A DNA stretch of 17,550 bases from Chloroflexota bacterium (GCA_011051635.1 DRKV01000284.1:1-17550); one strand, 5' to 3'; positions 6,444-13,366 are shown, numbered from the stretch's first letter. The notes: generated by a model from the sequence alone, not told the origin. Program-made: numbers and translations.

Positions 6444-6992
6444 ATGGCGAATTGGTTGAAAGAACGCTACAAACAAGAGATTGTCCCGGCGTTGATGCAG
6501 TCGCTCAATCTGAGCAACGTGATGCAAGTGCCGCGTATCGAAAAAGTGGTGGTCAACATCGGCCTGGGCGAGGCGCTGGATAACCCCAAAGCGCTGGAAG
6601 CCGCCACCGGCGACCTGACGACCATCACGGGGCAGCACCCCGTCATTACCAGGGCGCGCAAGAGCATCGCCAACTTCAAGTTGCGCGAAGGCCGCGCCAT
6701 TGGCGCCAAGGTTACCCTGCGGGGCGAGCGAATGTGGAACTTCCTCGACCGCCTGATGAACGTGGCCTTGCCCCGTACGCGTGACTTCCGGGGAATTTCC
6801 CCCAATGCCTTCGATGGCCGGGGAAACTACACCCTGGGCCTTCGGGAGCAGTTGGTCTTCCCCGAAATAGATTACGACAAGATTGACAAAATCCGTGGGC
6901 TGGAAGTGACCATTGTGACCTCCGCCCAAACGGATGACGCCGCCCGGCAACTGCTGACAATGCTCGGCATGCCTTTCAAAAAGGAAGGGTAG
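6444..6992 (+). CDS. rplE: 50S ribosomal protein L5
   Basis: L5 is a 5S rRNA-binding protein of the central protuberance that contacts the P-site tRNA and S13. The product is 182 residues. Conserved blocks are PRIEKVVVNIGLGEA (residues 30-44), ITGQHPVITRARKSIANFKL (61-80), IGAKVTLRGERMWNFLDRLM and the glycine-rich FRGISPNAFDGRGNYTLGLR. The start ATG 6444 has GGAG at 6431-6434. In E. coli, S8 represses the spc operon at the start of this gene; I saw no obvious S8-like hairpin at the start here but did not model it. Confidence 0.98.
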   Translation: MANWLKERYKQEIVPALMQSLNLSNVMQVPRIEKVVVNIGLGEALDNPKALEAATGDLTTITGQHPVITRARKSIANFKLREGRAIGAKVTLRGERMWNFLDRLMNVALPRTRDFRGISPNAFDGRGNYTLGLREQLVFPEIDYDKIDKIRGLEVTIVTSAQTDDAARQLLTMLGMPFKKEG

Positions 6993-6995
6993 CAC

Positions 6996-7178
6996 ATGGC
7001 AAAAAAGTGCATGACGTATCGTGAAGAGCGCCGCAAGTACGCGGTGCAGGTGCGGAACCGCTGCAAACGCTGCGGCAGGCCGCGTGGATACATACGGCGC
7101 TTCGGTTTGTGCCGTATCTGCTTCCGGGAATTGGCCCTCGAAGGCAAAATCCCCGGTGTGGTGAAATCGTCTTGGTAA
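6996..7178 (+). CDS. rpsN: 30S ribosomal protein S14, zinc-binding (type Z)
   Basis: S14 is a late-assembling protein of the small-subunit head. The product is 60 residues, the short form, with a zinc site formed by Cys23, Cys26, Cys39 and Cys42 (CKRC...CRIC) and the end LEGKIPGVVKSSW. An extra cysteine at residue 5 (MAKKCMTYRE, where MAKKS or MAKKA is common) is not part of the site. The zinc form is usual in Gram-positive bacteria, Chloroflexota and Thermus. It starts 3 bases after rplE, and GGAAGG near the rplE end serves as Shine-Dalgarno. Confidence 0.98.
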   Translation: MAKKCMTYREERRKYAVQVRNRCKRCGRPRGYIRRFGLCRICFRELALEGKIPGVVKSSW

Positions 7179-7197
7179 GCGCGTGGAGGATGTTAGG

Positions 7198-7611
7198 ATG
7201 ACTGTTTCTGACCCGATTGCCGATATGTTGACGCGCATCCGGAACGCGACGATGGCCGGGCACCCCGTGGTGTCTATGCCCAGTTCCAAGATGAAGGTTG
7301 CGATTGCCAAAATCCTCAAGGAAGAGGGCTACATTGGCAACTACGAAGTGGTGGAAGGCCGGACGCCGGCCCATAAGGTGCTGAACATTTACCTCAAGTA
7401 CGTGGGTGAGCGCCGCAACCGTCGTTCCGTGATTGCCGGCCTGGAGCGGGTTAGCCGCCCCGGACGCCGCGTGTACACCGGCAAAAAGCATATCCCCTGG
7501 GTGCTCTCCGGCATGGGTGTCGCCATTCTTTCGACCCCCAAAGGTGTCATGACCGGAAAGCGCGCCCGTCAACTGGGTGTTGGCGGAGAAATTCTGTGTA
7601 AGGTATGGTAG
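7198..7611 (+). CDS. rpsH: 30S ribosomal protein S8
   Basis: S8 binds the central domain of 16S rRNA and in E. coli represses the spc operon. The product is 137 residues, starting MTVSDPIADMLTRIRNATMA and ending with the family C-terminus ILSTPKGVMTGKRARQLGVG followed by GEILCKVW. A GTG at 7183 in the same frame overlaps the Shine-Dalgarno GGAGG (7185-7189), so ATG 7198, 8 bases after it, is chosen. It is followed by a 141-base structured gap, so the next gene may be controlled separately. Confidence 0.98.
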   Translation: MTVSDPIADMLTRIRNATMAGHPVVSMPSSKMKVAIAKILKEEGYIGNYEVVEGRTPAHKVLNIYLKYVGERRNRRSVIAGLERVSRPGRRVYTGKKHIPWVLSGMGVAILSTPKGVMTGKRARQLGVGGEILCKVW

Positions 7612-7617
7612 CAGTTG

Positions 7618-7752
7618 GCCCTCCCCGCGCGGGGCGGCCCGATTGTTCTCATCATTTATCATCAACAAGGCAGCCTGCGGGATTCTCTCCTGAGAAATCC
7701 CGGTCAGATCGACCCGTGCCTCGAACACGGTGGCTGACCTGAGGAGGCAAAA
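7618..7752 (+). promoter_or_regulatory. Structured rpsH-rplF gap with three hairpins
   Basis: Three complementary units follow each other. The first is centred on the perfect 12-base palindrome CCCCGCGCGGGG (7623-7634), flanked by GGCCCT and CGGCCC. The second pairs 7679-7684 (GGGATT) with 7696-7701 (AATCCC) with further pairing inside. The third is a two-level stem: 7702-7707 (GGTCAG) with 7734-7739 (CTGACC), enclosing 7714-7718 (CCGTG) with 7726-7730 (CACGG). The last stem ends two bases before the rplF Shine-Dalgarno GAGGAGG (7741-7747). No T tract supports an intrinsic terminator. A translational or processing leader of rplF is the best guess. Confidence 0.4.
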
Positions 7753-8292
7753 GTGTCCCGAGTTGGTCGTTTACCGATTGAAATCCCTGCCGGGGTGGAC
7801 GTGACCATCAAAGGTTCTTACGTCAAGGTCAAAGGCCCCAAAGGGGAACTGGAGCATGTCTTTCCCGCTTCGGTGAAGTTCCGCCAGGATGGCAATATGC
7901 TCACCGTCGAGCGGATTTCCGACGAGCGCACAGTGCGCGCCATGCACGGCACGGCCCGCGCCCTGGTGAACAACATGGTCGTCGGTGTAAGTCAGGGCTT
8001 CCAAAAAGTGTTGGAAATCAACGGCGTGGGGTACCGCGCCGAGATGAAAGGGAAAACCCTCGTGCTGCATGTCGGCTACTCCCACCCTGTAGAAGTCGAG
8101 CCGCCCGAAGGGATTTCCTTCGATGTTGAAGCCCGTGCCCGCCAGGTCTTCGTCAAAGGCTACGATAAGCAGAAGGTGGGGCAGGTGGCCGCCAACATCC
8201 GCAAGGTGCGCCCGCCGGAGCCTTACAAAGGAAAAGGCATCAAGTACCTTGACGAAACTATCCGCCGCAAAGCCGGTAAATCTGGGAAGTAG
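7753..8292 (+). CDS. rplF: 50S ribosomal protein L6
   Basis: L6 binds near the sarcin-ricin loop and the factor-binding site. The product is 179 residues: SRVGRLPIEIPAGVDVTIKG at the start, the first repeat ending LEHVFPASV, then RAMHGTARALVNNMVVGVSQ and LEINGVGYRAEMKGKTLVL in the second half, and the C-terminal signature RKVRPPEPYKGKGIKYLDET. The start codon is GTG 7753, preceded by an excellent GAGGAGG (7741-7747) with 5 bases between. Unlike its neighbours it is not tightly packed against the gene before it. Confidence 0.98.
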   Translation: MSRVGRLPIEIPAGVDVTIKGSYVKVKGPKGELEHVFPASVKFRQDGNMLTVERISDERTVRAMHGTARALVNNMVVGVSQGFQKVLEINGVGYRAEMKGKTLVLHVGYSHPVEVEPPEGISFDVEARARQVFVKGYDKQKVGQVAANIRKVRPPEPYKGKGIKYLDETIRRKAGKSGK

Positions 8293-8301
8293 GTGTGACG
8301 T

Positions 8302-8670
8302 ATGGCTAAGAAAAAAACCCGCGCAGCAGCCCGCATTATGCGGCACAAACGCATTCGCAAGCATGTCCGCGGCACATCGGAACGGCCTCGTCTGAGCGTC
8401 TTTCGCAGCCTGACGGGTATCTATGCTCAGGTGATTGACGACGAAGCCGGTCGTACGTTGGTTTCGGCTTCCTCCATTGACGGCGAATTGCGCGCCGAGA
8501 TGCAGGGCCTGACAAAGACGGAACAGGCCCGCGTGGTGGGGAAGCGGCTGGCAGAACGCGCCGTTGCCCAGGGGATTACCCGCGTGGTCTTCGACCGCGG
8601 AGGCTTCCGCTATATGGGGCGCGTCAAAGCATTGGCCGATGCCGCTCGTGAAGGCGGCCTGGAGTTCTAA
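8302..8670 (+). CDS. rplR: 50S ribosomal protein L18
   Basis: L18 binds 5S rRNA and, with L5, brings it to the large subunit. The product is 122 residues: a basic N-terminal arm (KKKTRAAARIMRHKRIRKHV), then RGTSERPRLSVFRSLTGIYA and QVIDDEAGRTLVSASSID, and the end VVFDRGGFRYMGRVKALADA followed by AREGGLEF. The start ATG 8302 is 9 bases after the rplF stop. No strong Shine-Dalgarno is seen (GTAGGTG at 8289-8295 is the best), so coupling with rplF may help it start. Confidence 0.98.
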   Translation: MAKKKTRAAARIMRHKRIRKHVRGTSERPRLSVFRSLTGIYAQVIDDEAGRTLVSASSIDGELRAEMQGLTKTEQARVVGKRLAERAVAQGITRVVFDRGGFRYMGRVKALADAAREGGLEF

Positions 8671-8686
8671 GGCTGGCACAGTCAGC

Positions 8687-8713
8687 GCCTGCCTTGCAGT
8701 TCTCCCGGCAGGC
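8687..8713 (+). promoter_or_regulatory. Hairpin in the rplR-rpsE gap
   Basis: GCCTGCC (8687-8693) pairs perfectly with GGCAGGC (8707-8713) across a 13-base loop. The stem ends three bases before the rpsE Shine-Dalgarno TTAGGAGA (8716 onward). Its arms match the central part of the hairpin after rpsJ (475-504). No T tract follows, so a role in translation or mRNA stability is more likely than termination. Confidence 0.4.
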
Positions 8714-8728
8714 ACTTAGGAGAATACT

Positions 8729-9250
8729 ATGAGCAATTTTCAATCTGCGGATTTTGAACAAGAACTTGACGAGCGCATGATTGATATCAAGCGCGTGGCG
8801 AAAGTTGTCAAAGGTGGCCGCCGCTTTTCCTTCCGCGTGACCATGGTCGTGGGTGACCGCAAAGGACGCGTTGGACTGGCAACCGGCAAAGCCAATACGG
8901 TGACCGACGCCATCCGCAAGGCCAGTGAACGGGCACGCCGCAACATGAAGCGCGTCAATCTCTACAAAACCACCATCCCGCATCAGGTGACGGGCAAGGT
9001 GGCCGGCGCCCGTGTGCTGCTCAAACCCGCCTCGGAAGGTACCGGCGTTATTGCGGGCGGCAGCGCCCGCGCCGTGCTGGAAGCCGCAGGCGTGAAGGAC
9101 ATCCTCTCCAAGTCTTTGGGTAGCAACAACGTGCTCAACGTGGCCTATGCCACCATGGAAGCCCTGAGCGACCTCAAATCGCCGGAAGAGGAAGCCGCTC
9201 GTCGCGGAAAACCGGTAGACGAATTGTTGCCTTTCTGGGAGCGCAAGTAA
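8729..9250 (+). CDS. rpsE: 30S ribosomal protein S5
   Basis: S5 lies on the solvent side of the small subunit near the decoding region and affects translational fidelity. The product is 173 residues. Blocks seen are VAKVVKGGRRFSFRVTMVVG (double-stranded RNA-binding fold), RKGRVGLATGKANTVTDAIR, then PASEGTGVIAGGSARAVLEA and KDILSKSLGSNNVLNVAYAT. The N-terminal 15-20 residues (SNFQSADFEQELDERM) are acidic and less conserved. The start ATG 8729 follows TTAGGAGA with good spacing. Confidence 0.98.
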   Translation: MSNFQSADFEQELDERMIDIKRVAKVVKGGRRFSFRVTMVVGDRKGRVGLATGKANTVTDAIRKASERARRNMKRVNLYKTTIPHQVTGKVAGARVLLKPASEGTGVIAGGSARAVLEAAGVKDILSKSLGSNNVLNVAYATMEALSDLKSPEEEAARRGKPVDELLPFWERK

Positions 9251-9252
9251 TC

Positions 9253-9453
9253 ATGGCGAAAAAGAGTCAGAAAATCCTGCGCATCACGCTGGTAAAAAGC
9301 CCCATTGGCTATTCCAAGCGTCAAAAGGGTACGGTGCGCGCCTTGGGCTTGCGCCGTATGCACCAGACCGTGGTGCAAGAAGATACCCCCGTCATCCGCG
9401 GCATGATTGCCAAGGTGACGCATCTTGTCAAAGTCGAGGAAGGTGAAGCATAA
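9253..9453 (+). CDS. rpmD: 50S ribosomal protein L30
   Basis: L30 is a small surface protein of the large subunit, missing in some lineages and present here. The product is 66 residues with the core ILRITLVKSPIGYSKRQKGT, then VRALGLRRMHQTVVQEDTPV and IRGMIAKVTHLVKVEE. It starts 2 bases after rpsE and its stop shares one base with the rplO start (TAATG, 9451-9455), so rpsE-rpmD-rplO look translationally coupled. Confidence 0.97.
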   Translation: MAKKSQKILRITLVKSPIGYSKRQKGTVRALGLRRMHQTVVQEDTPVIRGMIAKVTHLVKVEEGEA

Positions 9454-9902
9454 TGAAACTTCACGACCTGACCCCCAATCCGGGCGCCAAGAAGCCCCGC
9501 AAGCGCGTCGGGCGCGGTATCGCTGCCGGGCAGGGTAAAACCGCCGGGCGCGGCACCAAAGGCCAGGGAGCGCGCAGCGGCGGCGGCACCCGCCTGTACC
9601 ACCAGGGCGGCAACCTGCCCTTCTTCCGCCGCTTGCCTTTCAAGCGCGGTTTCACGCCCCCCAACCAGGTACAGTGGAACGAAGTCAACATCACCCTGTT
9701 GGCCGAGCGTTTCCCCGCCGACGCCGAAGTGACCCCCGAAACGCTGGCGGAAGCCGGTTTGCTGCGCAAGCCTGCCAATCCGGTGGCCGTTATCGGCAAG
9801 GCCGACCTGCCTCATGCCCTGCGGGTGCGCGTCCAGCGCGTCACCAAAGGGGCGCGTGCCAGCATCGAAGCCGCTGGCGGCACGGTTGAAATCATCGAGT
9901 AA
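9453..9902 (+). CDS. rplO: 50S ribosomal protein L15
   Basis: L15 is a late assembly protein with a long glycine- and arginine-rich arm running through the 23S rRNA. The product is 149 residues: MKLHDLTPNPGAKKPRKRVG, then GRGIAAGQGKTAGRGTKGQG and ARSGGGTRLYHQGGNLPFFR, and the C-terminal globular part with LRVRVQRVTKGARASIEAAG and TVEIIE. The conserved GRG...GKTAGRGTKGQGAR arm is intact. L15 immediately before secY is the standard spc arrangement. Confidence 0.98.
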   Translation: MKLHDLTPNPGAKKPRKRVGRGIAAGQGKTAGRGTKGQGARSGGGTRLYHQGGNLPFFRRLPFKRGFTPPNQVQWNEVNITLLAERFPADAEVTPETLAEAGLLRKPANPVAVIGKADLPHALRVRVQRVTKGARASIEAAGGTVEIIE

Positions 9903-9953
9903 GTGCCTGGTTGCAAAACGACTGGGCGCTGAGCCATTCAAGGAGTCTGATTT

Positions 9954-11291
9954 ATGAAGCGGTCTGGCTGGCGCTATTTGTGGGCAGCGCAGGATATTCG
10001 CCGCAAGTTGTTGATTACCCTGGGGTTGCTGGTGATTTACCGGTTCGCCGCGCACGTCCCCGTGCCCGGCGTGGACCGGGAGGCCCTCTCCCAGTTGCTC
10101 TCCGGCGGGGGGGCAGCCGGCACCCTGCTGGGGTTGCTCGACCTGCTTTCGGGCGGGACCGTCTCCAACTTCTCGGTTCTGGCGATGGGTGTGTATCCCT
10201 ACATCACCGCCCAGATTATCCTGCAATTGTTGGTTCCCATCATCCCTTCTCTGCAAAAGCGCATGGAAGACGACCCGCGGGAGGGGCAGCGGTGGATGGA
10301 GAAGTGGACCTACATTCTTTCCATTCCTATGGCGGCCCTGCAAGCCATCGGACAAATCAACATCTTCTCCTCCCTGGGGTCGGTGCAAATCATCAAGAAC
10401 TTCGGCTTTTCGGGCGCTTCTCTTCTGCCTTCGGTGACCATCATCGTCGTGATGACGGCGGGAACTATGTTCGCCATCTGGCTGGGTGAGTTGATTTCGG
10501 AGTACGGTATCCGCAATCAGGGCCTTTCGCTCATCATCTTCGCCGGTATCGTCGCCCGCATTCCCTCCAACTTCGCCCGGTTGATGAGCGACCAGCAGAA
10601 CCGCTGGTTTATCCTGGCCTTCATGTTGCTGATTACCCTGCTTACCATCGTGGCTATCGTCTTCATTCAGCAGGGACGCCGCAACATCCCCGTCATGTAC
10701 CCCGGTCGGCGCATCGGCAACCGCATGTCCATGCCGGTGAAAGGGACCCTGCCTCTGATGGTCAACATGGCGGGCATGATTCCGCTCATCTTTGCGCAAT
10801 CCATCCTGACTTTCCCCTCCATCTTGGCGAGTTTCTTCGTCAACTCACAGACGGAGTGGGTGAAGAACCTGGCTATCTCGGCGCAGTCCGCTTTCGGCGG
10901 GCAGGGCAATTTCTACTGGATTGCCTACTTTGTGATGGTTGTGCTGTTCACTTTCTTCTACACCGACGTACTCTTCGCCCAGCAGAACTACGGTGAAAAC
11001 CTGAAGCGTTCCGGCGCCCGCATCCCCGGTGTCAGCCCCGGCGCACCCACGCAGCGCTACCTCACCAAGGTGCTGCGCCGCATCACCCTGCCCGGCGCGG
11101 TTTTCCTGGGCATCGTGGCTATCCTCCCCTGGATAGTCGGGCTGATTTTGCCGCTCGGCGGCAACACCGGCTTGCTGCTGGTCTCCTCCGCCGGTTTGCT
11201 CATCGTCGTCGGCGTGGTGCGGGATACCTTCTTCACCATCGAAGCCGAACTGAAACTCCACGGCTACGACGAGAAGTTGCTGGTGCGCTAA
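9954..11291 (+). CDS. secY: Preprotein translocase channel subunit SecY
   Basis: SecY is the inner-membrane pore of the Sec translocon, working with SecE and SecG and fed by SecA or the ribosome. The product is 445 residues, near the usual 430-445, with about ten hydrophobic segments. Recognisable parts are the first membrane helix (KLLITLGLLVIYRFAAHVPV), GVYPYITAQIILQLLVPIIP after it, LGELISEYGIRNQGLSLIIF mid-protein, and the cytoplasmic loop LKRSGARIPGVSPGAPTQRY near the end that contacts SecA and ribosomes. ATG 9954 follows AGGAG (9941-9945) by 8 bases. The gene next to it is map, with no adk between. Confidence 0.98.
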   Translation: MKRSGWRYLWAAQDIRRKLLITLGLLVIYRFAAHVPVPGVDREALSQLLSGGGAAGTLLGLLDLLSGGTVSNFSVLAMGVYPYITAQIILQLLVPIIPSLQKRMEDDPREGQRWMEKWTYILSIPMAALQAIGQINIFSSLGSVQIIKNFGFSGASLLPSVTIIVVMTAGTMFAIWLGELISEYGIRNQGLSLIIFAGIVARIPSNFARLMSDQQNRWFILAFMLLITLLTIVAIVFIQQGRRNIPVMYPGRRIGNRMSMPVKGTLPLMVNMAGMIPLIFAQSILTFPSILASFFVNSQTEWVKNLAISAQSAFGGQGNFYWIAYFVMVVLFTFFYTDVLFAQQNYGENLKRSGARIPGVSPGAPTQRYLTKVLRRITLPGAVFLGIVAILPWIVGLILPLGGNTGLLLVSSAGLLIVVGVVRDTFFTIEAELKLHGYDEKLLVR

Positions 11292-11300
11292 GGAAAAGGC

Positions 11301-12074
11301 ATGGCCTGGCATCGGAACATCGTCATCAAAACTCCGGAAGAAATCGCCCTCATGCGTGTGGCCGGACGCATCAACGCCGAGGCATTGCAGACCGTCCAGC
11401 GCATGGTGCGCCCCGGAGTGACCACCGCAGAACTGGATGCCGCTGCCGAAGAAGTCATCCGCAAGCGCGGGGCTGTCCCTGCTTTTCTGGGGTATCCTGG
11501 CCCCTATCCGTACCCGGCTACGCTGACGGTCAGCATCAACGACGAACTGGTACACGGCATTCCGGGTGAGCGCGTCATCCAGCCGGGAGACGTTGTTTCC
11601 ATAGATTGCGGGAACATTTACAAAGGTTTTGTGGCCGATTCCGCCTTCAGCATGGTGGTGGAACCGGCCTCCGAAGAGGCCCTGCGCCTTCTGGAAGTTA
11701 CGGAGCAGTCCCTGTACGCCGGCATCGCCAAAATGCACGCCGGCAATCGGGTCGGCGATGTCTCTTCCGCCATCCAGCGCTATGTGGAGAGTCGCGGTTT
11801 CCATGTGACCCGCGAGTACACCGGCCACGGCGTCGGGCGCGAGATGCACGAAGGCCCGATGGTGCCCAATTACGGGCGGGCCGGGCGCGGCTTGCGCCTG
11901 CGCGCCGGGATGACCATCGCTCTCGAACCGATGGTGCTGGTCGGCACGCCTCGTACCCGCGTCCTCCCCGACCAATGGACGGTGGCCTCCGCGGACGGCT
12001 CTCTAACCGCTCACTTCGAGCATACCGTCCTGGTAACCGAAGGCGAGCCGGAAATCCTGACCGCCTGGACGTGA
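11301..12074 (+). CDS. map: Methionine aminopeptidase, type I
   Basis: The enzyme removes the initiator methionine from nascent proteins, using two divalent metal ions. The product is 257 residues. All catalytic residues of the family can be placed: His85 (VHGIPG), metal ligands Asp102 and Asp113, His176 (TGHGVGR), His183, Glu209 (IALEP) and Glu240 (HFEHTV). There is no N-terminal zinc-finger or SH3-binding extension, so this is the short bacterial type Ia form. It starts 9 bases after secY with AGGAAAAGG as Shine-Dalgarno. In many bacteria infA follows map; here the next 292 bases hold no gene. Confidence 0.98.
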   Translation: MAWHRNIVIKTPEEIALMRVAGRINAEALQTVQRMVRPGVTTAELDAAAEEVIRKRGAVPAFLGYPGPYPYPATLTVSINDELVHGIPGERVIQPGDVVSIDCGNIYKGFVADSAFSMVVEPASEEALRLLEVTEQSLYAGIAKMHAGNRVGDVSSAIQRYVESRGFHVTREYTGHGVGREMHEGPMVPNYGRAGRGLRLRAGMTIALEPMVLVGTPRTRVLPDQWTVASADGSLTAHFEHTVLVTEGEPEILTAWT

Positions 12075-12103
12075 GCAGTTGCCCCGCAACCATAACTTTT
12101 GGC

Positions 12104-12292
12104 GCACCCGGAAAAAACGGGTGCAAGCAAATGTCGTAGAAGACGGCAGTTGAAACTGCACCAACGTCTGCGAAGCCGCCCTTCGGCGGCTGGAATCCAA
12201 CCTGCGCAGGCAGGTTTCGCAACTGTTGCCGCGACTTCCAGTCGCCGGAGCCGAAACGCATCTACAGGATTTGCTTGCACCCGAAAAAACCG
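12104..12292 (+). repeat. Nested inverted-repeat element in the map-rpmJ gap
   Basis: Outer arms 12118-12140 and 12261-12283 are complementary at 20 of 23 positions, including a perfect 15-base core (12118-12132, CGGGTGCAAGCAAAT, with 12269-12283). Inside lie smaller hairpins: GCAGT/ACTGC (12147-12151 with 12155-12159 or nearby), AGCCGCC/GGCGGCT with loop CTTC (12174-12191), CCTGC/GCAGG (12201-12214), and GCGACT/AGTCGC (12231-12245). The element is flanked by near-identical direct copies GCACCCGGAAAAAACGG (12104-12120) and GCACCCGAAAAAACCG (12277-12292). The inner wording resembles dispersed palindromic intergenic repeats that I recall from Chloroflexota and cyanobacteria; this is from memory, not a search. 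No open frame of substance lies in it. Confidence 0.6.
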
Positions 12293-12297
12293 CTTCC

Positions 12298-12326
12298 TGG
12301 ACGAAAAGTTGGAGCGCGTGTATAAT
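12298..12326 (+). promoter_or_regulatory. Promoter of rpmJ-rpsM-rpsK-rpsD-rpoA-rplQ
   Basis: A perfect -10 box TATAAT (12321-12326) lies 17 bases after TGGACG (12298-12303), which matches the -35 consensus TTGACA at four of six positions. Transcription would begin near 12333, leaving about 34 bases of leader with AGGAG at 12353-12357. An inverted repeat straddles the -10 box: AAAGTTGG (12305-12312) and CCAAACTTT (12327-12335, one extra base), which could be an operator or chance. Confidence 0.65.
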
Positions 12327-12366
12327 CCAAACTTTGGTCTGGCATGAAATTAAGGAGAAAAGTATC

Positions 12367-12480
12367 ATGAAAGTCTCGGCGTCCATCCGCAAACGCTGTT
12401 CCAAGTGCAAAATTGTCAAGCGCAAAGGGCGCTTGTACGTCATTTGTGAAAATCCTCGCCACAAGCAGCGACAAGGGTAA
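12367..12480 (+). CDS. rpmJ: 50S ribosomal protein L36, zinc-binding form
   Basis: L36 is the smallest bacterial ribosomal protein, buried in the large subunit near the factor-binding region. The product is 37 residues, MKVSASIRKRCSKCKIVKRK then GRLYVICENPRHKQRQG. The zinc ligands Cys11, Cys14, Cys27 and His32 are all present, so this is the C+ form. The start ATG 12367 follows AGGAG (12353-12357) at 9 bases. It directly follows a good promoter and is probably the first gene of the alpha-operon transcript. The stop is 6 bases before rpsM. Confidence 0.97.
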   Translation: MKVSASIRKRCSKCKIVKRKGRLYVICENPRHKQRQG

Positions 12481-12486
12481 GATACT

Positions 12487-12876
12487 ATGGCTCGTATAGA
12501 AGGCATTGACCTGCCAAACAACAAACGCATCGAAATTGGCTTGACCTACATCTATGGCATCGGGCGTACCCGCGCCCGCCAGATTCTGGAAGCCACCCGC
12601 ATCAATCCCGACATTCGGGTGAAAGACCTCACCGATGAGCAAATCAGCGCTTTGCGCGAGTACATTACCTCCCAGAATTTCCAACTGGAAGGCGATTTGC
12701 GCCGCGAGGTTCAGATGCACATCAAACGCTTGATGGAAATCGGCAGTTATCGCGGTTTGCGGCATCGTCGCGGTTTGCCCGTGCGCGGGCAGCGCACGCG
12801 CACTAACGCGCGGACGCGCAAAGGCCCCCGCAAGACCGTGGCTGGTCGCGGCCGCCGCCGTGGAGCCAAGAAATAA
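12487..12876 (+). CDS. rpsM: 30S ribosomal protein S13
   Basis: S13 is in the small-subunit head, bridges to L5 and touches the P-site tRNA. The product is 129 residues: MARIEGIDLPNNKRIEIGLT, then YIYGIGRTRARQILEATRIN with the helix-hairpin-helix type RNA contact, RDLTDEQ-like KDLTDEQISALREYI, and the basic C-terminal tail RGLPVRGQRTRTNARTRKGP, which reaches tRNA. It begins 6 bases after rpmJ. Confidence 0.98.
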   Translation: MARIEGIDLPNNKRIEIGLTYIYGIGRTRARQILEATRINPDIRVKDLTDEQISALREYITSQNFQLEGDLRREVQMHIKRLMEIGSYRGLRHRRGLPVRGQRTRTNARTRKGPRKTVAGRGRRRGAKK

Positions 12877-12901
12877 TCCATTTATCTACGAGTGAGGTGA
12901 T

Positions 12902-13303
12902 ATGGCCAGAAGCGTACGTTCTTCGCGCCGCGGCTCTTCTCGCAAAGCCAAGCGCACTCTGTCCTCCGGGCAGATTCACATTTTCGCGAGTTTCAACAAC
13001 ACGATTGTCACCATTACGGACAATCAGGGCAACACCGTGACCTGGAGCAGCGCCGGTTCCGCCGGTTTCAAAGGCTCTCGCAAGAGCACGCCTTTTGCTG
13101 CCCGTCTGGCAACCGAACAGGCCGTCAGGGCTGCCCAGTCCATGGGCATGAAGGAAGCCACCGTGTTTGTCAAAGGCCCCGGCCCTGGCCGTGAGGCTGC
13201 TATCCGCGCCATCCAGGCGCAGGGCATCAAAGTGACGGCGATTACAGATGTGACCCCCGTCCCCCACAACGGATGCCGCCCCCCCAAGAAGCGCCGCGTC
13301 TAG
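12902..13303 (+). CDS. rpsK: 30S ribosomal protein S11
   Basis: S11 lies on the platform of the small subunit near the E-site codon. The product is 133 residues with a basic N-terminus (ARSVRSSRRGSSRKAKRTLS), the core IFASFNNTIVTITDNQGNTV then WSSAGSAGFKGSRKSTPFAA, and the signature end VKGPGPGREAAIRAIQAQGI followed by DVTPVPHNGCRPPKKRRV. The Shine-Dalgarno GAGGTGA (12894-12900) sits very close to the ATG. Confidence 0.98.
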   Translation: MARSVRSSRRGSSRKAKRTLSSGQIHIFASFNNTIVTITDNQGNTVTWSSAGSAGFKGSRKSTPFAARLATEQAVRAAQSMGMKEATVFVKGPGPGREAAIRAIQAQGIKVTAITDVTPVPHNGCRPPKKRRV

Positions 13304-13325
13304 CGCTCAGGGAATCCAGCGACCC

Positions 13326-13366
13326 TACCCGGAAGGAAGGGGCATTGCCAGCCCTGTAAACGGGTA
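13326..13366 (+). promoter_or_regulatory. Nested hairpin upstream of rpsD (candidate S4 site)
   Basis: In the 88-base rpsK-rpsD gap, TACCCG (13326-13331) pairs with CGGGTA (13361-13366). Inside it GGGGC (13339-13343) pairs with GCCCT (13351-13355), one pair being a G-T wobble. The purine-rich GAAGGAA lies unpaired on one side. S4 is the classic autoregulator of rpsD and alpha-operon messages in other bacteria, so a structured site just before rpsD is plausible as its target. Similarity to known S4 leaders was not tested. Confidence 0.4.

Noticed and set aside
12226..12366. N-terminal extension of L36, or an infA remnant
   Set aside because: The upstream frame crosses the promoter and palindromic element and resembles neither IF-1 nor L36; the Shine-Dalgarno site and family start at 12367 are decisive.
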